22,364 nt of DNA from Candidatus Magasanikbacteria bacterium GW2011_GWC2_45_8 (GCA_001001925.1 LCLH01000022.1:1-22364), one strand, 5' to 3'. Numbered from the stretch's first letter, positions 1 to 8,745 are shown. Numbers and translations are program-made. Notes: generated by a model from the sequence alone, not told the origin.

Positions 1-29
1 TGGGGAGGTTGAATGTTTTTTAGCTCTTT

Positions 30-1913
30 TTACGGCGTTGCCGCAAGCGCGCTTTTTTCTATCAAGATACTCGCGCTTGAAGTTTTATCATACGCCTCAA
101 GCCGTGTTTTATTTAAGAGATTGAAAGAGCCTGAACTGCCTTTGGGGGTTTGTAGCGCAACATCAAATGAAATGGTTGTTTTTGGGACGCTAGCGGGAAT
201 GCGATTGATTTTCCACTGCGCTTGCTTTGTGTCCGAGTCAAAGGTAATCTCGCCTGCGGTAACTTGTGTTTTATCAAGCCAGCGCGTTCCATCCGGAAGT
301 TGCGCCGCAATATGCACATCACTTGCTTCATGTACGGAATTTTCAACTGTCCAAGTGATGATATAAATAGCTTCTGTTCCACCATCGGCAGTTTGTTTTT
401 TTTCTTTAAGTTGAGACTGCGCTGAAAGTGTCAGGTTGGTCATAAGGTTCATGCGCACCACATTGCTCTTCATTATGATGGTATTTTGCGTATCTCCGCT
501 CACTAATTCCGCATACGCAATACTTGGAGCAGTGCCAATTTTATTAATATCAAAAGCCCCTTTGTCTTTGATTGGAAGCGTAAATGAAACAATCCCTTCA
601 TCTCCGGGTTTTAGCATTGCAAGCGCAGGGATTTCTTTCTTTGTCCATGTGATGGTGCCGCGCCTCACCGTACTTGATACTTGTTCACCTCGTATGGAAC
701 CGTCAAGTTTGTCATCAATAGCTGACCAATTAAATAGGCTTTTTCCGCCATCAGAAGGACCTTCAACAGTCGCGCGCAGGCTTATGTTTTCCAGCGGCGC
801 GGTGCTTGTGTTTTTATATTTGATGGTAAAAAGCGTTTTATCTCCTTGCGCTATACTTTGTTGGTCAAGCGCGGTTCCAACCATGGTTTCCAGCAGATAC
901 TGCGCCGCTTCAAGTTTGGTAGAAAGAGTGAGGGTTTGTCCTGTGTATTTTTTATCGCCATGCAATATCAATTGCGCAAGCGAGAATGTTTTATTTTCCA
1001 CATTGGTATTGCTTGCAAAATTTCCTTTGAAAGTTATGGTGCTAATTTCTCCGGGGGCAAGCGTACTTATTCCCCATGTGTTTTGGTCTTTTGACGGTGA
1101 AGGGGAAGAGTTTTGTATTATAAAGCCTTGGGGGAATGCCACAGCTAAAAGTCCGTTTTCAAATGGTTTGTTGTTCGAATTTTTTATTGAAACGGTATAG
1201 GTGAGCAGGTCTCCAATGTGAGCGGATTCATTACCTGTAAAAGTAATCTCAAGTGGTGATTGTTCAAATGCAACATCTGCAACTGCCACTTTTTGGAAAT
1301 CAGCATTGAAATTTGCGGGGCGATAATTAAAAAATCCGCGGAGCGTGGCCACATCATCTTTATTGCCCCAGAGCATTCCTTCTATAGTTATTGTACGGCT
1401 CGTTTTTGCAGGAAGGGTTCCCAAGCTCCATTCCCGATGATCTTTGTCTGTTGGTTCTGTGTCCGCTTTTACAAATTCAAAGCCGTCGGGATATTTGATA
1501 AACAAATTTGTAGTAGCAAGAGGAATAGATAAATTGTTGGAATAGTTGATTGTAAATGTGGCGGTGTCGCCCGCAGAGATCTTTTTTGGCGCATCAATCG
1601 TAAAAACAACTTCATTATCGGAGAATTTGTTTGATGGGTTGAAGAGAAAAAAACCAAGCCACGCAAGTCCTGCAAGAATTGCAAATGATATCAATAAAAA
1701 CCACACCCAATGACGGCCTTTTTTTTTATGTGATTCAAAAGATTTTTGAGAATGTTCTTTTCCTGATGCGTAGATATTATTCAGGGTTTTGTCCAGAGAT
1801 TCTTTTTTTGCGCGCGCGCGTTGTACGCGCGGGTTTGTTTTTTCTATTTTTGATAATTCTGATTCAGACATGTCGGAGACGGCGCTTGCTTCTTGTTTCT
1901 TTTTACGTGGCAT
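30..1913 (-). CDS. DUF11-type repeat surface protein, single-pass membrane
   Basis: This 627-residue protein is probably anchored in the cytoplasmic membrane with a large extracellular part. Residues 1-67 are basic and charged (cytoplasmic), and residues about 69-91 form one strong hydrophobic segment. The rest is a series of beta-rich Ig-like units at about 105-215, 220-330, 340-470 and 490-610. Each has the DUF11-like pattern of a 'GDTATFTINYSN' or 'GDLLTYTVSIKN' strand followed by 'LPDG/FPQG' and 'LGTLPA/LAPGE' turns. It has no LPXTG or secretion signal beyond the membrane anchor. It is the last gene of a minus-strand operon, 25 nt after the DUF4012 gene. ATG start; no Shine-Dalgarno. The exact role is unknown; adhesion or S-layer-like function is inference. 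Confidence 0.8.
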   Translation of the reverse strand: MPRKKKQEASAVSDMSESELSKIEKTNPRVQRARAKKESLDKTLNNIYASGKEHSQKSFESHKKKGRHWVWFLLISFAILAGLAWLGFFLFNPSNKFSDNEVVFTIDAPKKISAGDTATFTINYSNNLSIPLATTNLFIKYPDGFEFVKADTEPTDKDHREWSLGTLPAKTSRTITIEGMLWGNKDDVATLRGFFNYRPANFNADFQKVAVADVAFEQSPLEITFTGNESAHIGDLLTYTVSIKNSNNKPFENGLLAVAFPQGFIIQNSSPSPSKDQNTWGISTLAPGEISTITFKGNFASNTNVENKTFSLAQLILHGDKKYTGQTLTLSTKLEAAQYLLETMVGTALDQQSIAQGDKTLFTIKYKNTSTAPLENISLRATVEGPSDGGKSLFNWSAIDDKLDGSIRGEQVSSTVRRGTITWTKKEIPALAMLKPGDEGIVSFTLPIKDKGAFDINKIGTAPSIAYAELVSGDTQNTIIMKSNVVRMNLMTNLTLSAQSQLKEKKQTADGGTEAIYIITWTVENSVHEASDVHIAAQLPDGTRWLDKTQVTAGEITFDSDTKQAQWKINRIPASVPKTTISFDVALQTPKGSSGSFNLLNKTRLEAYDKTSSASILIEKSALAATP

Positions 1914-1938
1914 ACGGCGGGGCTTTAAACAAATTAAT

Positions 1939-4482
1939 TTAATTTTTTATGAGACGGCCGATAAATCCGTTAAATATGTCGTTTTGGCTCTGAATGCTTG
2001 TTTCGTATGAGAGATCTGCTTGCCTGCTCCAATTTGAAGGAGTCATCCAAACAACTTCTGTTTGTGGGGGAAGCTGAAGGTGGTGTGAAAAATTGTTTTT
2101 TTCCATGCCCGCTTGTTTCTGTATGAGTAAGGAGTATTTTATTAATTGTTCATCTGAATTTCCAAAGAGTGTATTTAGGCTTGCTGCCAATGATTTTTCA
2201 GATGTTTTAAATACGTTAAGGGGTAGGCGATAGGTAATAGTTGCCACAGAAGTTTCTCCCGGTTTGGTTATAATCCAATTGGCAAACGCAGTTTTGTCAA
2301 ATTGTTCATTAATGATGGTGCCGCTTGCTTCATCTGTTTTTTGGTTTGTTTCTTCATTGGCAAGGTCTTTGTCCGCGGCGTAATGTTCCTCGGAGATTTT
2401 GACCATATTTTCTTCAGGATAAGAAAAACCTGTTGTATTTATGAACGTACTTCCTTTTGGAACAAGCACGCGTACATAATCTATGTTTGCCACTCCGTAA
2501 AAAGTTTCTCCCGGAATTCCTTTGTGCTCGCGTGCTATGGTCAAAGTATTAACAACTGTTCCGTCATTTTGAATAGAAGTGAGCAAACGCGCTTTTTGTT
2601 CTATTACTCCATCTGTTTTTTGTCCGCCGATATTTGAATTTATAATGGCAAGGTAATCTCCCCCCGGATTATTTTTGAGCGCGCCGCCCCAGTCATGGTC
2701 TATGATTGATTGTTGTTCTTCTTTGTGGAAGCTCATGAGCTGCAGATGACGGGTAGAGAGATTGTTTTGTAATATGGAAAGAACAGGCAACTCGGTTGAA
2801 GGGTCTGTTTTGATTTTTTTGATGATTTCTTCTATTACCGCGCCCAAGAATCGTTTTGGCTCGTTGATCTGACGGTCATAGTTTATCTCTACTTCTGTCT
2901 GGATTGTTAAAATTGCGTTATCTGCTGAAATGGTTTTGTTGAAAGACGGTACTGTGATTGGGCCGGTAAGTTTGAGCAAATCAATGAGGATTTGGGTATC
3001 AAGCGCTATAACTCCATCCACTGTGGATCCTCCGCTTTTTTCATAAAACCACGCGAGTTTGCGTGCGCTTGCCGGAAAATCCGGAAACCAGTTTGCGTCT
3101 TGGAATTCCCATTTGGTTCGTAAGATTTTGAGCGGCGTTGGCGGCTCCACGGCAACTTTGAGGTATCCTTGCAAGTCGTAAGAGCCACCATTAGGGAAAC
3201 GAATTTGTTTGATTTCTCCTCGAGACATATCAAGAAGCGCAAAGGATCCAATGAACCCGCCGGTGGCGCGCATTTCTGTGTTGTTTTGCAGGATTACAAG
3301 ATAGCGCTTGTCTATTGTGCCGCCGAGTATTTCATATAAAATTTTAAATAATGGGTCGGCGGTTCGCATGTCGGCTTCAAGATCGCCGAGCGTTCCTTGA
3401 ATCATTCGGAATTCTTTACGATAATTTGCAGGCAAAAGCTCCTGCTTGACTCCGCGCAATTCAATATTTGCTTCAGTCATCAATGGCAATGATTCTTGGA
3501 TTGCTTTTTGGAATACAAGCAGGCGATTGGTGAGAGGATCGTCTCCATGTGTTTTGAGAGCTTCAAGAGAAGATGTAATAGGTAGTAGCGCGCGAGAAAT
3601 AAGTTCTCCTGCGCGTAAAATATGTTTCCCTGTTTCAAATTGCGCGTAACGCGATGGTGAAAGGCGCAAGAGTGTCTGCGTAATAGGGCCGATCTCGGAG
3701 AGTTCTCCATTGGCTTTGCTGAAAAGCGCAAGGGCTTTTTTGATATTTTCAATAGCGCCGTTATCTTCTAATGTGAGAAGCGCGCTACCGCTTGCTTTGA
3801 GCGATTGAAATGCATTTCCACCCTGTTCTTGGACTGATGCGCGATTTTCTTTGAGGTTTGAGTAGGCAGAAAAAACTTTAACCGGTATGATTATTAAAAG
3901 CGCGGTTGCGGTAAACGCGGAAGCTGTTTTAAACCATATATTTTCCCAAATATATTCTTTTGGTTTGATTGATGTACGGATTTTTTCTTGCAGCGCGCGC
4001 GTGTTAATTCGCAATTGTTTGGATGCTGAATCCGCGTGAGTTGAAAATTTTTGAGCAAAAATATGCACTACGCGAAAAGGAAAAGAAACACCTCTGCCAA
4101 AGAGCAATCCTGCTCGTCTGAAATGACGCAGAAAAGCGAGTACGTCGCGTTTTAACTGACGCGTAAAACCTTTGATATGTTTTGAAATATTAAAAGAACC
4201 TCGTTCTGTTTTAAATACGGGTAATTTGGGCGCGGTAGTGTGAGAGTTTGTTGTTTTTTTAATTGATGAGAGCGGATGTGCTATAAATTCATGCAAAACA
4301 TTTGACTGCCACACGTTTGAAGAAGTTGGCACTTGAACGAGTTGTTGGATTTGTTTTAAATCCAATATGTGCGGGGAAGGCGTGTGTTCTTTAACATTCA
4401 ATATCGCCACAGGTTTGATTTTGGGGCGTTTAATTGGCGTTTTTGGCGAGTTGGTTGTGTCTAAAAAATCCTCCTTATTCAT
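1939..4482 (-). CDS. DUF4012 domain-containing membrane protein
   Basis: This 847-residue protein has a basic cytoplasmic N-terminus of about 180 residues, one membrane segment (about 184-207) and a long outer region. A helical stretch (about 210-385) precedes the DUF4012 core (about 390-560), recognisable from 'RYLVILQNNTEMRATGGFIG' at about 393-412 and the following 'FPNGGSYD', 'NWFPDFP' and 'TVDGVIALDTQ' blocks. The family is common in Patescibacteria and some Firmicutes and has no firmly assigned reaction. Position just downstream of a sugar-phosphate transferase and two glycosyltransferases suggests a role in glycan transfer or display. The ATG at 4482 has no upstream Shine-Dalgarno; oddly, an AAGGAGG sits a few bases inside the gene (codons 3-5), where it cannot serve this start. 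Confidence 0.88.
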   Translation of the reverse strand: MNKEDFLDTTNSPKTPIKRPKIKPVAILNVKEHTPSPHILDLKQIQQLVQVPTSSNVWQSNVLHEFIAHPLSSIKKTTNSHTTAPKLPVFKTERGSFNISKHIKGFTRQLKRDVLAFLRHFRRAGLLFGRGVSFPFRVVHIFAQKFSTHADSASKQLRINTRALQEKIRTSIKPKEYIWENIWFKTASAFTATALLIIIPVKVFSAYSNLKENRASVQEQGGNAFQSLKASGSALLTLEDNGAIENIKKALALFSKANGELSEIGPITQTLLRLSPSRYAQFETGKHILRAGELISRALLPITSSLEALKTHGDDPLTNRLLVFQKAIQESLPLMTEANIELRGVKQELLPANYRKEFRMIQGTLGDLEADMRTADPLFKILYEILGGTIDKRYLVILQNNTEMRATGGFIGSFALLDMSRGEIKQIRFPNGGSYDLQGYLKVAVEPPTPLKILRTKWEFQDANWFPDFPASARKLAWFYEKSGGSTVDGVIALDTQILIDLLKLTGPITVPSFNKTISADNAILTIQTEVEINYDRQINEPKRFLGAVIEEIIKKIKTDPSTELPVLSILQNNLSTRHLQLMSFHKEEQQSIIDHDWGGALKNNPGGDYLAIINSNIGGQKTDGVIEQKARLLTSIQNDGTVVNTLTIAREHKGIPGETFYGVANIDYVRVLVPKGSTFINTTGFSYPEENMVKISEEHYAADKDLANEETNQKTDEASGTIINEQFDKTAFANWIITKPGETSVATITYRLPLNVFKTSEKSLAASLNTLFGNSDEQLIKYSLLIQKQAGMEKNNFSHHLQLPPQTEVVWMTPSNWSRQADLSYETSIQSQNDIFNGFIGRLIKN

Positions 4483-4516
4483 TGAGCGTAATTTAATCGG
4501 AAATTATCACGCTTTA

Positions 4517-4522
4517 ATTATA
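4517..4522 (-). promoter_or_regulatory. possible -10 box ahead of the DUF4012 gene
   Basis: A perfect TATAAT on the minus strand lies in the 42-nt gap after the upstream glycosyltransferase, 34 nt before the DUF4012 ATG. The matching -35 position holds only a weak match (TTACCT at 17 nt). It may give extra transcription of the last two operon genes. A/T-rich gaps produce such boxes by chance, so this is weak. Confidence 0.3.
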
Positions 4523-4524
4523 CA

Positions 4525-5646
4525 CTATTTTTTGTAAATAGGTAAGCACATTTTAGCCATGGTAACCCAAGAAAACTGTTGATAACGTTTGAGGCCGTTT
4601 TGTATAAGTTCTATGCGGATTTTTTTGTCTTGCATGATCATTTCTAATTTGTTGTGAAAATCCATTGTGTCAGAAGGGTCAAAGTAGAGTGCCGCATTGC
4701 CAAGAATTTCAGGCATACTAGTTTTATTTGAGCTTAAAATAGGGGTTCCGTACGCGCAAGCTTGCAGAGGTGGAAGCCCAAACCCCTCATAGAGGCTAGG
4801 GAAAACATACACGGATGCATGTTTAAAAAGCGCGGGTATATCGCTGTCTGACACAAAACCAGTCAAGACAAGCAGGCTGTCACGAATGAGACCTGCATTT
4901 TCATGCTTGATGCGTTCGTAGAAGTAATTATGAGCGCCAACAAGCACTGTCTGGAGTTTTGTTGCGTGTTGCGTGTTATACGTGGATACGGCTTCTATGA
5001 ACCATTCCAAATTTTTGTGCGGATAGGCGACTCCCACATAGAGCACGTATGGCTTTTGAATACCAAATGTGTTCAAGACGACGGCCGCGCGTTCGGGTGT
5101 GATGTTTGCGTTGGGTGCGTCAACACCCTCATAGGTTACGGTAATTTTTTCCGGCGGGACATGGAGCGTCCGGACAATATCGTGTTTGGTGAATTCCGAG
5201 GGTGCTATTATATGTTTTGACGCGCGCGTTGCTTTTTTGAGTAGCGCGCGGTAGCATGTGTATTTGAAAAAATAAGTAAGCCGCGAACGCGTGCTCGCAC
5301 GCTTGCTTGGAAAATGCAGCAAAATGAGGTCATGGATGGTAACCACAAACGATCCGCGGTAAAGAAGCGGAATATTCCAATGGGGAAAATGCATGAGATC
5401 TACGCGTGCGCGCCGGACAACAAATGGCATGAGCAATTGTTCTTTGAACCCGTACCACGGAATATCGGCAAGTTGTTTGGTAAAATGCGGATTTGAGGGG
5501 TGATACTCCTCCCAATTTTTAAGGCGTAAAAAAATCACGTATTCATTTTCGTGATCAATGCGTTCAAGATTTTCTACAAGCCGTTTGACGTAGCGGGCAA
5601 TGCCGCCGTCGTCGCCCAAAAATCGGGCATCAATGCCAATCCTCAT
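4525..5646 (-). CDS. GT4-family glycosyltransferase (family 1 type)
   Basis: This 373-residue protein has a GT-B fold like many envelope mannosyl- and rhamnosyltransferases, moving a sugar from a nucleotide donor to a lipid-linked acceptor on the cytoplasmic face. The N-terminal acceptor domain starts 'MRIGIDARFLGDDGGIARYV' (glycine loop at 11-15) and carries 'TIHDL' at 103-107. The C-terminal donor domain has 'YVGVAYPHKNL' (203-213), the hinge 'TYEGVD' (171-176) and 'EGFGLPPLQACAYGTP' (287-302). The usual E-x7-E donor motif reads E287...Q295, so the second glutamate is glutamine. The gene begins 2 nt after the upstream transferase stops, so translation is probably coupled. It ends in TAG. 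The sugar specificity cannot be read from sequence. Confidence 0.9.
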   Translation of the reverse strand: MRIGIDARFLGDDGGIARYVKRLVENLERIDHENEYVIFLRLKNWEEYHPSNPHFTKQLADIPWYGFKEQLLMPFVVRRARVDLMHFPHWNIPLLYRGSFVVTIHDLILLHFPSKRASTRSRLTYFFKYTCYRALLKKATRASKHIIAPSEFTKHDIVRTLHVPPEKITVTYEGVDAPNANITPERAAVVLNTFGIQKPYVLYVGVAYPHKNLEWFIEAVSTYNTQHATKLQTVLVGAHNYFYERIKHENAGLIRDSLLVLTGFVSDSDIPALFKHASVYVFPSLYEGFGLPPLQACAYGTPILSSNKTSMPEILGNAALYFDPSDTMDFHNKLEMIMQDKKIRIELIQNGLKRYQQFSWVTMAKMCLPIYKK

Positions 5647-5648
5647 AA

Positions 5649-6773
5649 TTATAAATTAAAATGCGTTTGCCGAACGCCTTTTTTGTAATCTTCAGTGAGC
5701 GCCTCCACGGAGTCTTGCAATTGTTTTTTGAATTGAGCTATGTCAAATTTTTCCACCGAAGCGCGCACTTCTTCCGGCATAAAACGCGTGTGATCAAAAT
5801 GCAAAACCGCATCCGCAATTGCCTCCCAGCTTTGTTCATGGAAGAATATCCCGTTTATATGCTCTTTGATGGTCTCCAGCGCGCCGCCTTCCGCGTAGGC
5901 AATCACCGGCCTGCCGGAAGCCATTGATTCTATGGCGGTGAGGCCAAAATCCTCCACTTGAGGATTGATAAAGGCAATCGCATTGCGGTATAAATTTTTG
6001 AGTGCGTCATCATCAACACGCCCCAAAAATTCTATGTTTGGTAGCGCGCGCGCTTTAAGCGTTGTTTCTTCCGTGCCGGAGCCAAAAATTTTGAGCGGCA
6101 AGCCCAAGCGGTTAAAAGCTTCCACCACCAAATCAAATCGTTTGTATGAGACCAGTCTGCCTCCTGCCAAAAAATAATCCTCGGGATGCGGTGCGAGTGA
6201 ATAGGTATTGAGATCAATGGGTGGATAAATAACACGTGCGTCGCGGCGATAAAATTTTTGTATGCGTTCTTTGACGACTTCCGAATTTGCAATAAAATGA
6301 TCAACGCGTTGCGCGCTCATCTGATCCCACAACCGTAAACGGGAAATGATTGAAGGGAGCATTGCTTTCACGGCCCACGGGTAATTGAGCTCTTGAATAT
6401 AACTGTGCGTGTCGGTCCAGAGGTAGCGTGTGGGTGTATGGCAATATGAAATATGGAGAGTGCTCGGGCTCGTGATAATGCCTTTGGCAAACGCGCTTGT
6501 TGAAGAAATAACCACATCAAAATTTTGGATGTTGTGGCGTTCCGTTGCAAAGGGCATGAGCGGCAAATACCATTGGTAGTGACGTTTTATGAAAGGGAGG
6601 TATTGCAAAAACGTGGTGCGGATATCTTTTTCCCGCATCAGCAAATTGGGAGTGGAAGGGTGATGGAATAAAACAAAGGTCGGCGCGTCGGGAAATAATT
6701 CTTGCAATACGCGCAATACGCGCTCCGCCCCTCCGTCTTGCGTTAAATAATCATGCACGAGAGCGACTTTCAT
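5649..6773 (-). CDS. GT4-family glycosyltransferase (mannosyltransferase-like)
   Basis: This 374-residue GT-B glycosyltransferase starts 'MKVALVHDYLTQDGGAERVL', the typical N-terminus of WbaZ-like GT4 enzymes. It also has 'SYCHTPTRYLW' (109-119), 'FIANSEVVKERI' (160-171), the donor-domain opening 'AGGRLVSYKRFDL' (203-215) and a complete E-x7-E motif (E274...E282, in 'EDFGLTAIESMASGRPVIA'). It has no membrane segment, so it probably acts at the inner face of the membrane on a lipid-linked acceptor. It sits 6 nt downstream of the initiating sugar transferase and 2 nt upstream of a second GT4 gene, so it probably adds the second or third sugar. Donor and acceptor are unknown. Confidence 0.9.
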   Translation of the reverse strand: MKVALVHDYLTQDGGAERVLRVLQELFPDAPTFVLFHHPSTPNLLMREKDIRTTFLQYLPFIKRHYQWYLPLMPFATERHNIQNFDVVISSTSAFAKGIITSPSTLHISYCHTPTRYLWTDTHSYIQELNYPWAVKAMLPSIISRLRLWDQMSAQRVDHFIANSEVVKERIQKFYRRDARVIYPPIDLNTYSLAPHPEDYFLAGGRLVSYKRFDLVVEAFNRLGLPLKIFGSGTEETTLKARALPNIEFLGRVDDDALKNLYRNAIAFINPQVEDFGLTAIESMASGRPVIAYAEGGALETIKEHINGIFFHEQSWEAIADAVLHFDHTRFMPEEVRASVEKFDIAQFKKQLQDSVEALTEDYKKGVRQTHFNL

Positions 6774-6779
6774 AGAGGG

Positions 6780-8201
6780 TTAGAGCACGCGGCGTTTTTT
6801 GAAAAGTATGAAGGGAGTTTTGATAAGAATGACGAGGTCAATGATAAGTGACCAGTGCTCAAGATAAAAGGTGTCAAGGCGCACTTCTTCTTCAAACGCA
6901 AGATCACTTCTGCCTGAAATCTGTGCCATGCCGGTGAGACCGGGTTTGATGTTTAACACGCGACGGTGATGCATGGCATAACCCGCCACCTCGCGAGGCT
7001 GATGCGGACGCGGTCCCACTAAACTCATGTCACCCTTGAGAACATTGAATAATTGAGGCAATTCATCAAACGAGGTTGCGCGCAAGAATGCGCCTACGCG
7101 GGAAACGCGCGGGTCATTTTTGATTTTGTATACAGGTCCTGTTTTGGAGTTTTGTTTTTTGATGAGATTTTCTTCAAATGTGTCCGCGGATGCATTCCCC
7201 ATACCTGTGCAATATTTTTTGTACATTGAACGGAATTTTAGCGCGCGGAAATGAAGATCATTTTCTCCCACCCGTTCATTGGGATAGATGAGAGGGAAGC
7301 CTGTTTCAAAGAGTACCGCGAGTGCGGAAATGAGCATGAGGGGTGAGGTAATAATAATAAGAATGAACGCGCCGATGATGTCCATGGTGCGTTTGTAGAC
7401 GCGTCCCCATCCGCGCAGGCGTGTTTTGTAGAGTTCAACAACCGGAATTCCAGCGACGGTTGTAATGCCAATGTTGCTCATGTAGGTGGCAAATAAATCC
7501 GCGGAGTATTTGAATGTCAAACGATGATTTTCACAGAATTCAATAACGGCGGTTGCTTCATCCCTGTCTGCTTTGGGGTTGGTGAGAATGATTTCATCCA
7601 AGCCTCCGTGGTTTATGAGCTGAAGCAAATGATTTTGTGTTTCTTCATTAAATTCCGCATGATGTGCGACAATACGGTAGCCGAGTGTTTTGCGAGACTC
7701 TAACGCGTTTTTGAGTATGGTGGTAATGTGATCTGAACCGATGAGCGCAACACGTCGCACGCCGATGCCGAGCGAAAACAAAAAGCTTTTGAGCGCGCGC
7801 ATAAGAATGCGTCCGGCACACACAAACACGAGTGCTAACATCCAACCAGCGAGGACGATAAAACGTGAATTGAATAATTCTCCGCGGAAGAAAATAAAAA
7901 TAGTAATGGCGGCAAGCCCCGTGGAACACGCAAAAAATACGCGCGAGATGTCGTTGGCAAGTTTGCGATTGGGGTTTATTTTATACAGTCCGGAAAGAGC
8001 GAAAAAAATAATCCACACCAACGCGACAATCATCATAGACGGCCAGTAAGCTCGCCATGCAAGATTGAATTGTATGGGTTTGATGTTGGTGAAAAATTTG
8101 GTAAAGCGAAGCCCGTAGGCGCTCGCTCCCGCGCCAAGAAGCATAAGGTAGTCCATGGGGACGTGGGACACGGTAAAAATGAATTTTTTTGTGATGTTCA
8201 T
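6780..8201 (-). CDS. polyprenyl-phosphate sugar-1-phosphate transferase (WbaP/EpsL type)
   Basis: This 473-residue initiating enzyme of cell-surface polysaccharide synthesis should transfer a sugar-1-phosphate from UDP-sugar to undecaprenyl phosphate. It shows the long polyisoprenyl-phosphate hexose-1-phosphate transferase layout. Four N-terminal membrane segments (about 10-30, 52-72, 88-106, 114-134) precede a nucleotide-fold central domain ('RRVALIGSD', 149-157). A re-entrant hydrophobic segment (about 272-298) leads into the C-terminal catalytic domain. That domain has 'LKFRSMY' (321-327), the catalytic Asp-Glu pair D379-E380 in 'SFDELPQL', 'MSLVGPRP' (392-399) and 'KPGLTGMAQISGR' (419-431). 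It is the first gene of the minus-strand glycan operon and is divergent from rnpB. The predicted transcript starts about 7 nt before ATG, with no Shine-Dalgarno. Confidence 0.92.
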   Translation of the reverse strand: MNITKKFIFTVSHVPMDYLMLLGAGASAYGLRFTKFFTNIKPIQFNLAWRAYWPSMMIVALVWIIFFALSGLYKINPNRKLANDISRVFFACSTGLAAITIFIFFRGELFNSRFIVLAGWMLALVFVCAGRILMRALKSFLFSLGIGVRRVALIGSDHITTILKNALESRKTLGYRIVAHHAEFNEETQNHLLQLINHGGLDEIILTNPKADRDEATAVIEFCENHRLTFKYSADLFATYMSNIGITTVAGIPVVELYKTRLRGWGRVYKRTMDIIGAFILIIITSPLMLISALAVLFETGFPLIYPNERVGENDLHFRALKFRSMYKKYCTGMGNASADTFEENLIKKQNSKTGPVYKIKNDPRVSRVGAFLRATSFDELPQLFNVLKGDMSLVGPRPHQPREVAGYAMHHRRVLNIKPGLTGMAQISGRSDLAFEEEVRLDTFYLEHWSLIIDLVILIKTPFILFKKRRVL

Positions 8202-8214
8202 AATTACTATGCCC

Positions 8215-8243
8215 AGTGTAGCTTAAAATAGGGTGATTGACAA
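8215..8243 (-). promoter_or_regulatory. promoter of the glycan operon
   Basis: On the minus strand, TTGTCA (8243-8238) and TACACT (8220-8215) are separated by exactly 17 nt. The predicted +1 is near 8208, leaving only about 7 nt before the ATG at 8201. The -35 box overlaps the -35 box of the divergent rnpB promoter almost completely. Confidence 0.5.
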
Positions 8244-8265
8244 GTGAGGATTCGTAGCGTATAGT
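8237..8265 (+). promoter_or_regulatory. rnpB promoter
   Basis: TTGACA (8237-8242) and TATAGT (8260-8265) are spaced by 17 nt, a near-consensus housekeeping-sigma promoter. The predicted start, about 8272, coincides with the 5' strand of RNase P RNA helix P1. Confidence 0.8.
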
Positions 8266-8269
8266 ACCC

Positions 8270-8660
8270 CCTACCTACACCTGTACACATGGTCGCTCCT
8301 GTCTTTAAGGCGGGAGAGGAAAGTCCGAACACCACCTCTTAACGGAGGTAGAGACAGTTGCTAACGGCAACGAGCTATAAGATTCTTCGCAAGAGGAGTC
8401 CCAAGGCTACGGAAAGTGCAACAGAAAATATACCGCCCCAATGGCAACATTGGAGTAAGGTTGAAATCGTGAGGTAAGAGCTCACGCGGGACCGCCGGGT
8501 GACCGGCGCCGTGGAAAACACCTGTCCGGTGCAAGCGCAAATTTGGTAGCGCGCTGGACCCTGTGAGCAATTGCAGGGCAAGAGAGATGACCGTGTAAGG
8601 GATCCGTTGAACGCGGCCCTGAACAGAATTCGGCTTATGGACAGATGGAGGTACCTATCA
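8270..8660 (+). ncRNA. rnpB: RNase P RNA, bacterial class A
   Basis: This is the catalytic RNA of RNase P, which trims tRNA 5' leaders. Conserved cores are visible in order: 'GAGGAAAGTCCGAACAC' (about 8318-8334, P4 5' side), an ACAGAAA-ATA-CCGCC block (about 8420-8436), 'GGTAAGAGCTCACGC', a P15-like loop with CCGGTGCAAGCGCAAAT, 'AGAGAGATGACCG' and the closing 'ACAGAATTCGGCTTATGG'. Helix P1 can be drawn between 8272-8284 and 8641-8653 with 11 of 13 positions paired, which fixes both ends. A near-consensus promoter stands just upstream and an intrinsic terminator just downstream. Exact end bases are estimates. Confidence 0.95.
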
Positions 8661-8665
8661 GAAAT

Positions 8666-8690
8666 CCGCCCCTTTAAAGGGCGGGTTTTT
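8666..8690 (+). terminator. rnpB intrinsic terminator
   Basis: Stem CCGCCC (8666-8671) pairs with GGGCGG (8679-8684) around a 7-nt loop and is followed by five T residues (8686-8690). It lies just after helix P1 of RNase P RNA. Part of this element recurs in diverged form at 9832-9849. Confidence 0.85.
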
Positions 8691-8698
8691 GTATTCAC

Positions 8699-8745
8699 TT
8701 GACAATATTGACTATATAGTATAGTGTTAAGTATATACATACTAT
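8699..8745 (+). promoter_or_regulatory. promoter and inverted-repeat operator of the HTH-ATPase/STAS module
   Basis: Two overlapping promoters can be drawn. One is TTGACA (8699-8704) with TATAGT (8720-8725), spacer 15. The other is TTGACT (8708-8713) with TATATA (8732-8737), spacer 18; its predicted +1 falls on the ATG at 8744, so that transcript would be leaderless. The inverted repeat ATAGTAT (8716-8722) / ATACTAT (8739-8745) brackets the second -10 box and overlaps the start codon. The 10-mer ACTATATAGT (8711-8720) is itself a palindrome. Binding by the module's own helix-turn-helix protein is inference. Confidence 0.5.

Noticed and set aside
436..1200. 254-residue open frame on the plus strand opposite the DUF11 gene
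   Set aside because: It is the antisense of a gene with clear domain repeats, shows no family motifs and has an implausible composition.
4469..4475. AAGGAGG as the ribosome-binding site of the DUF4012 gene
   Set aside because: It lies downstream of the ATG inside the coding sequence, and no start codon follows at suitable spacing.
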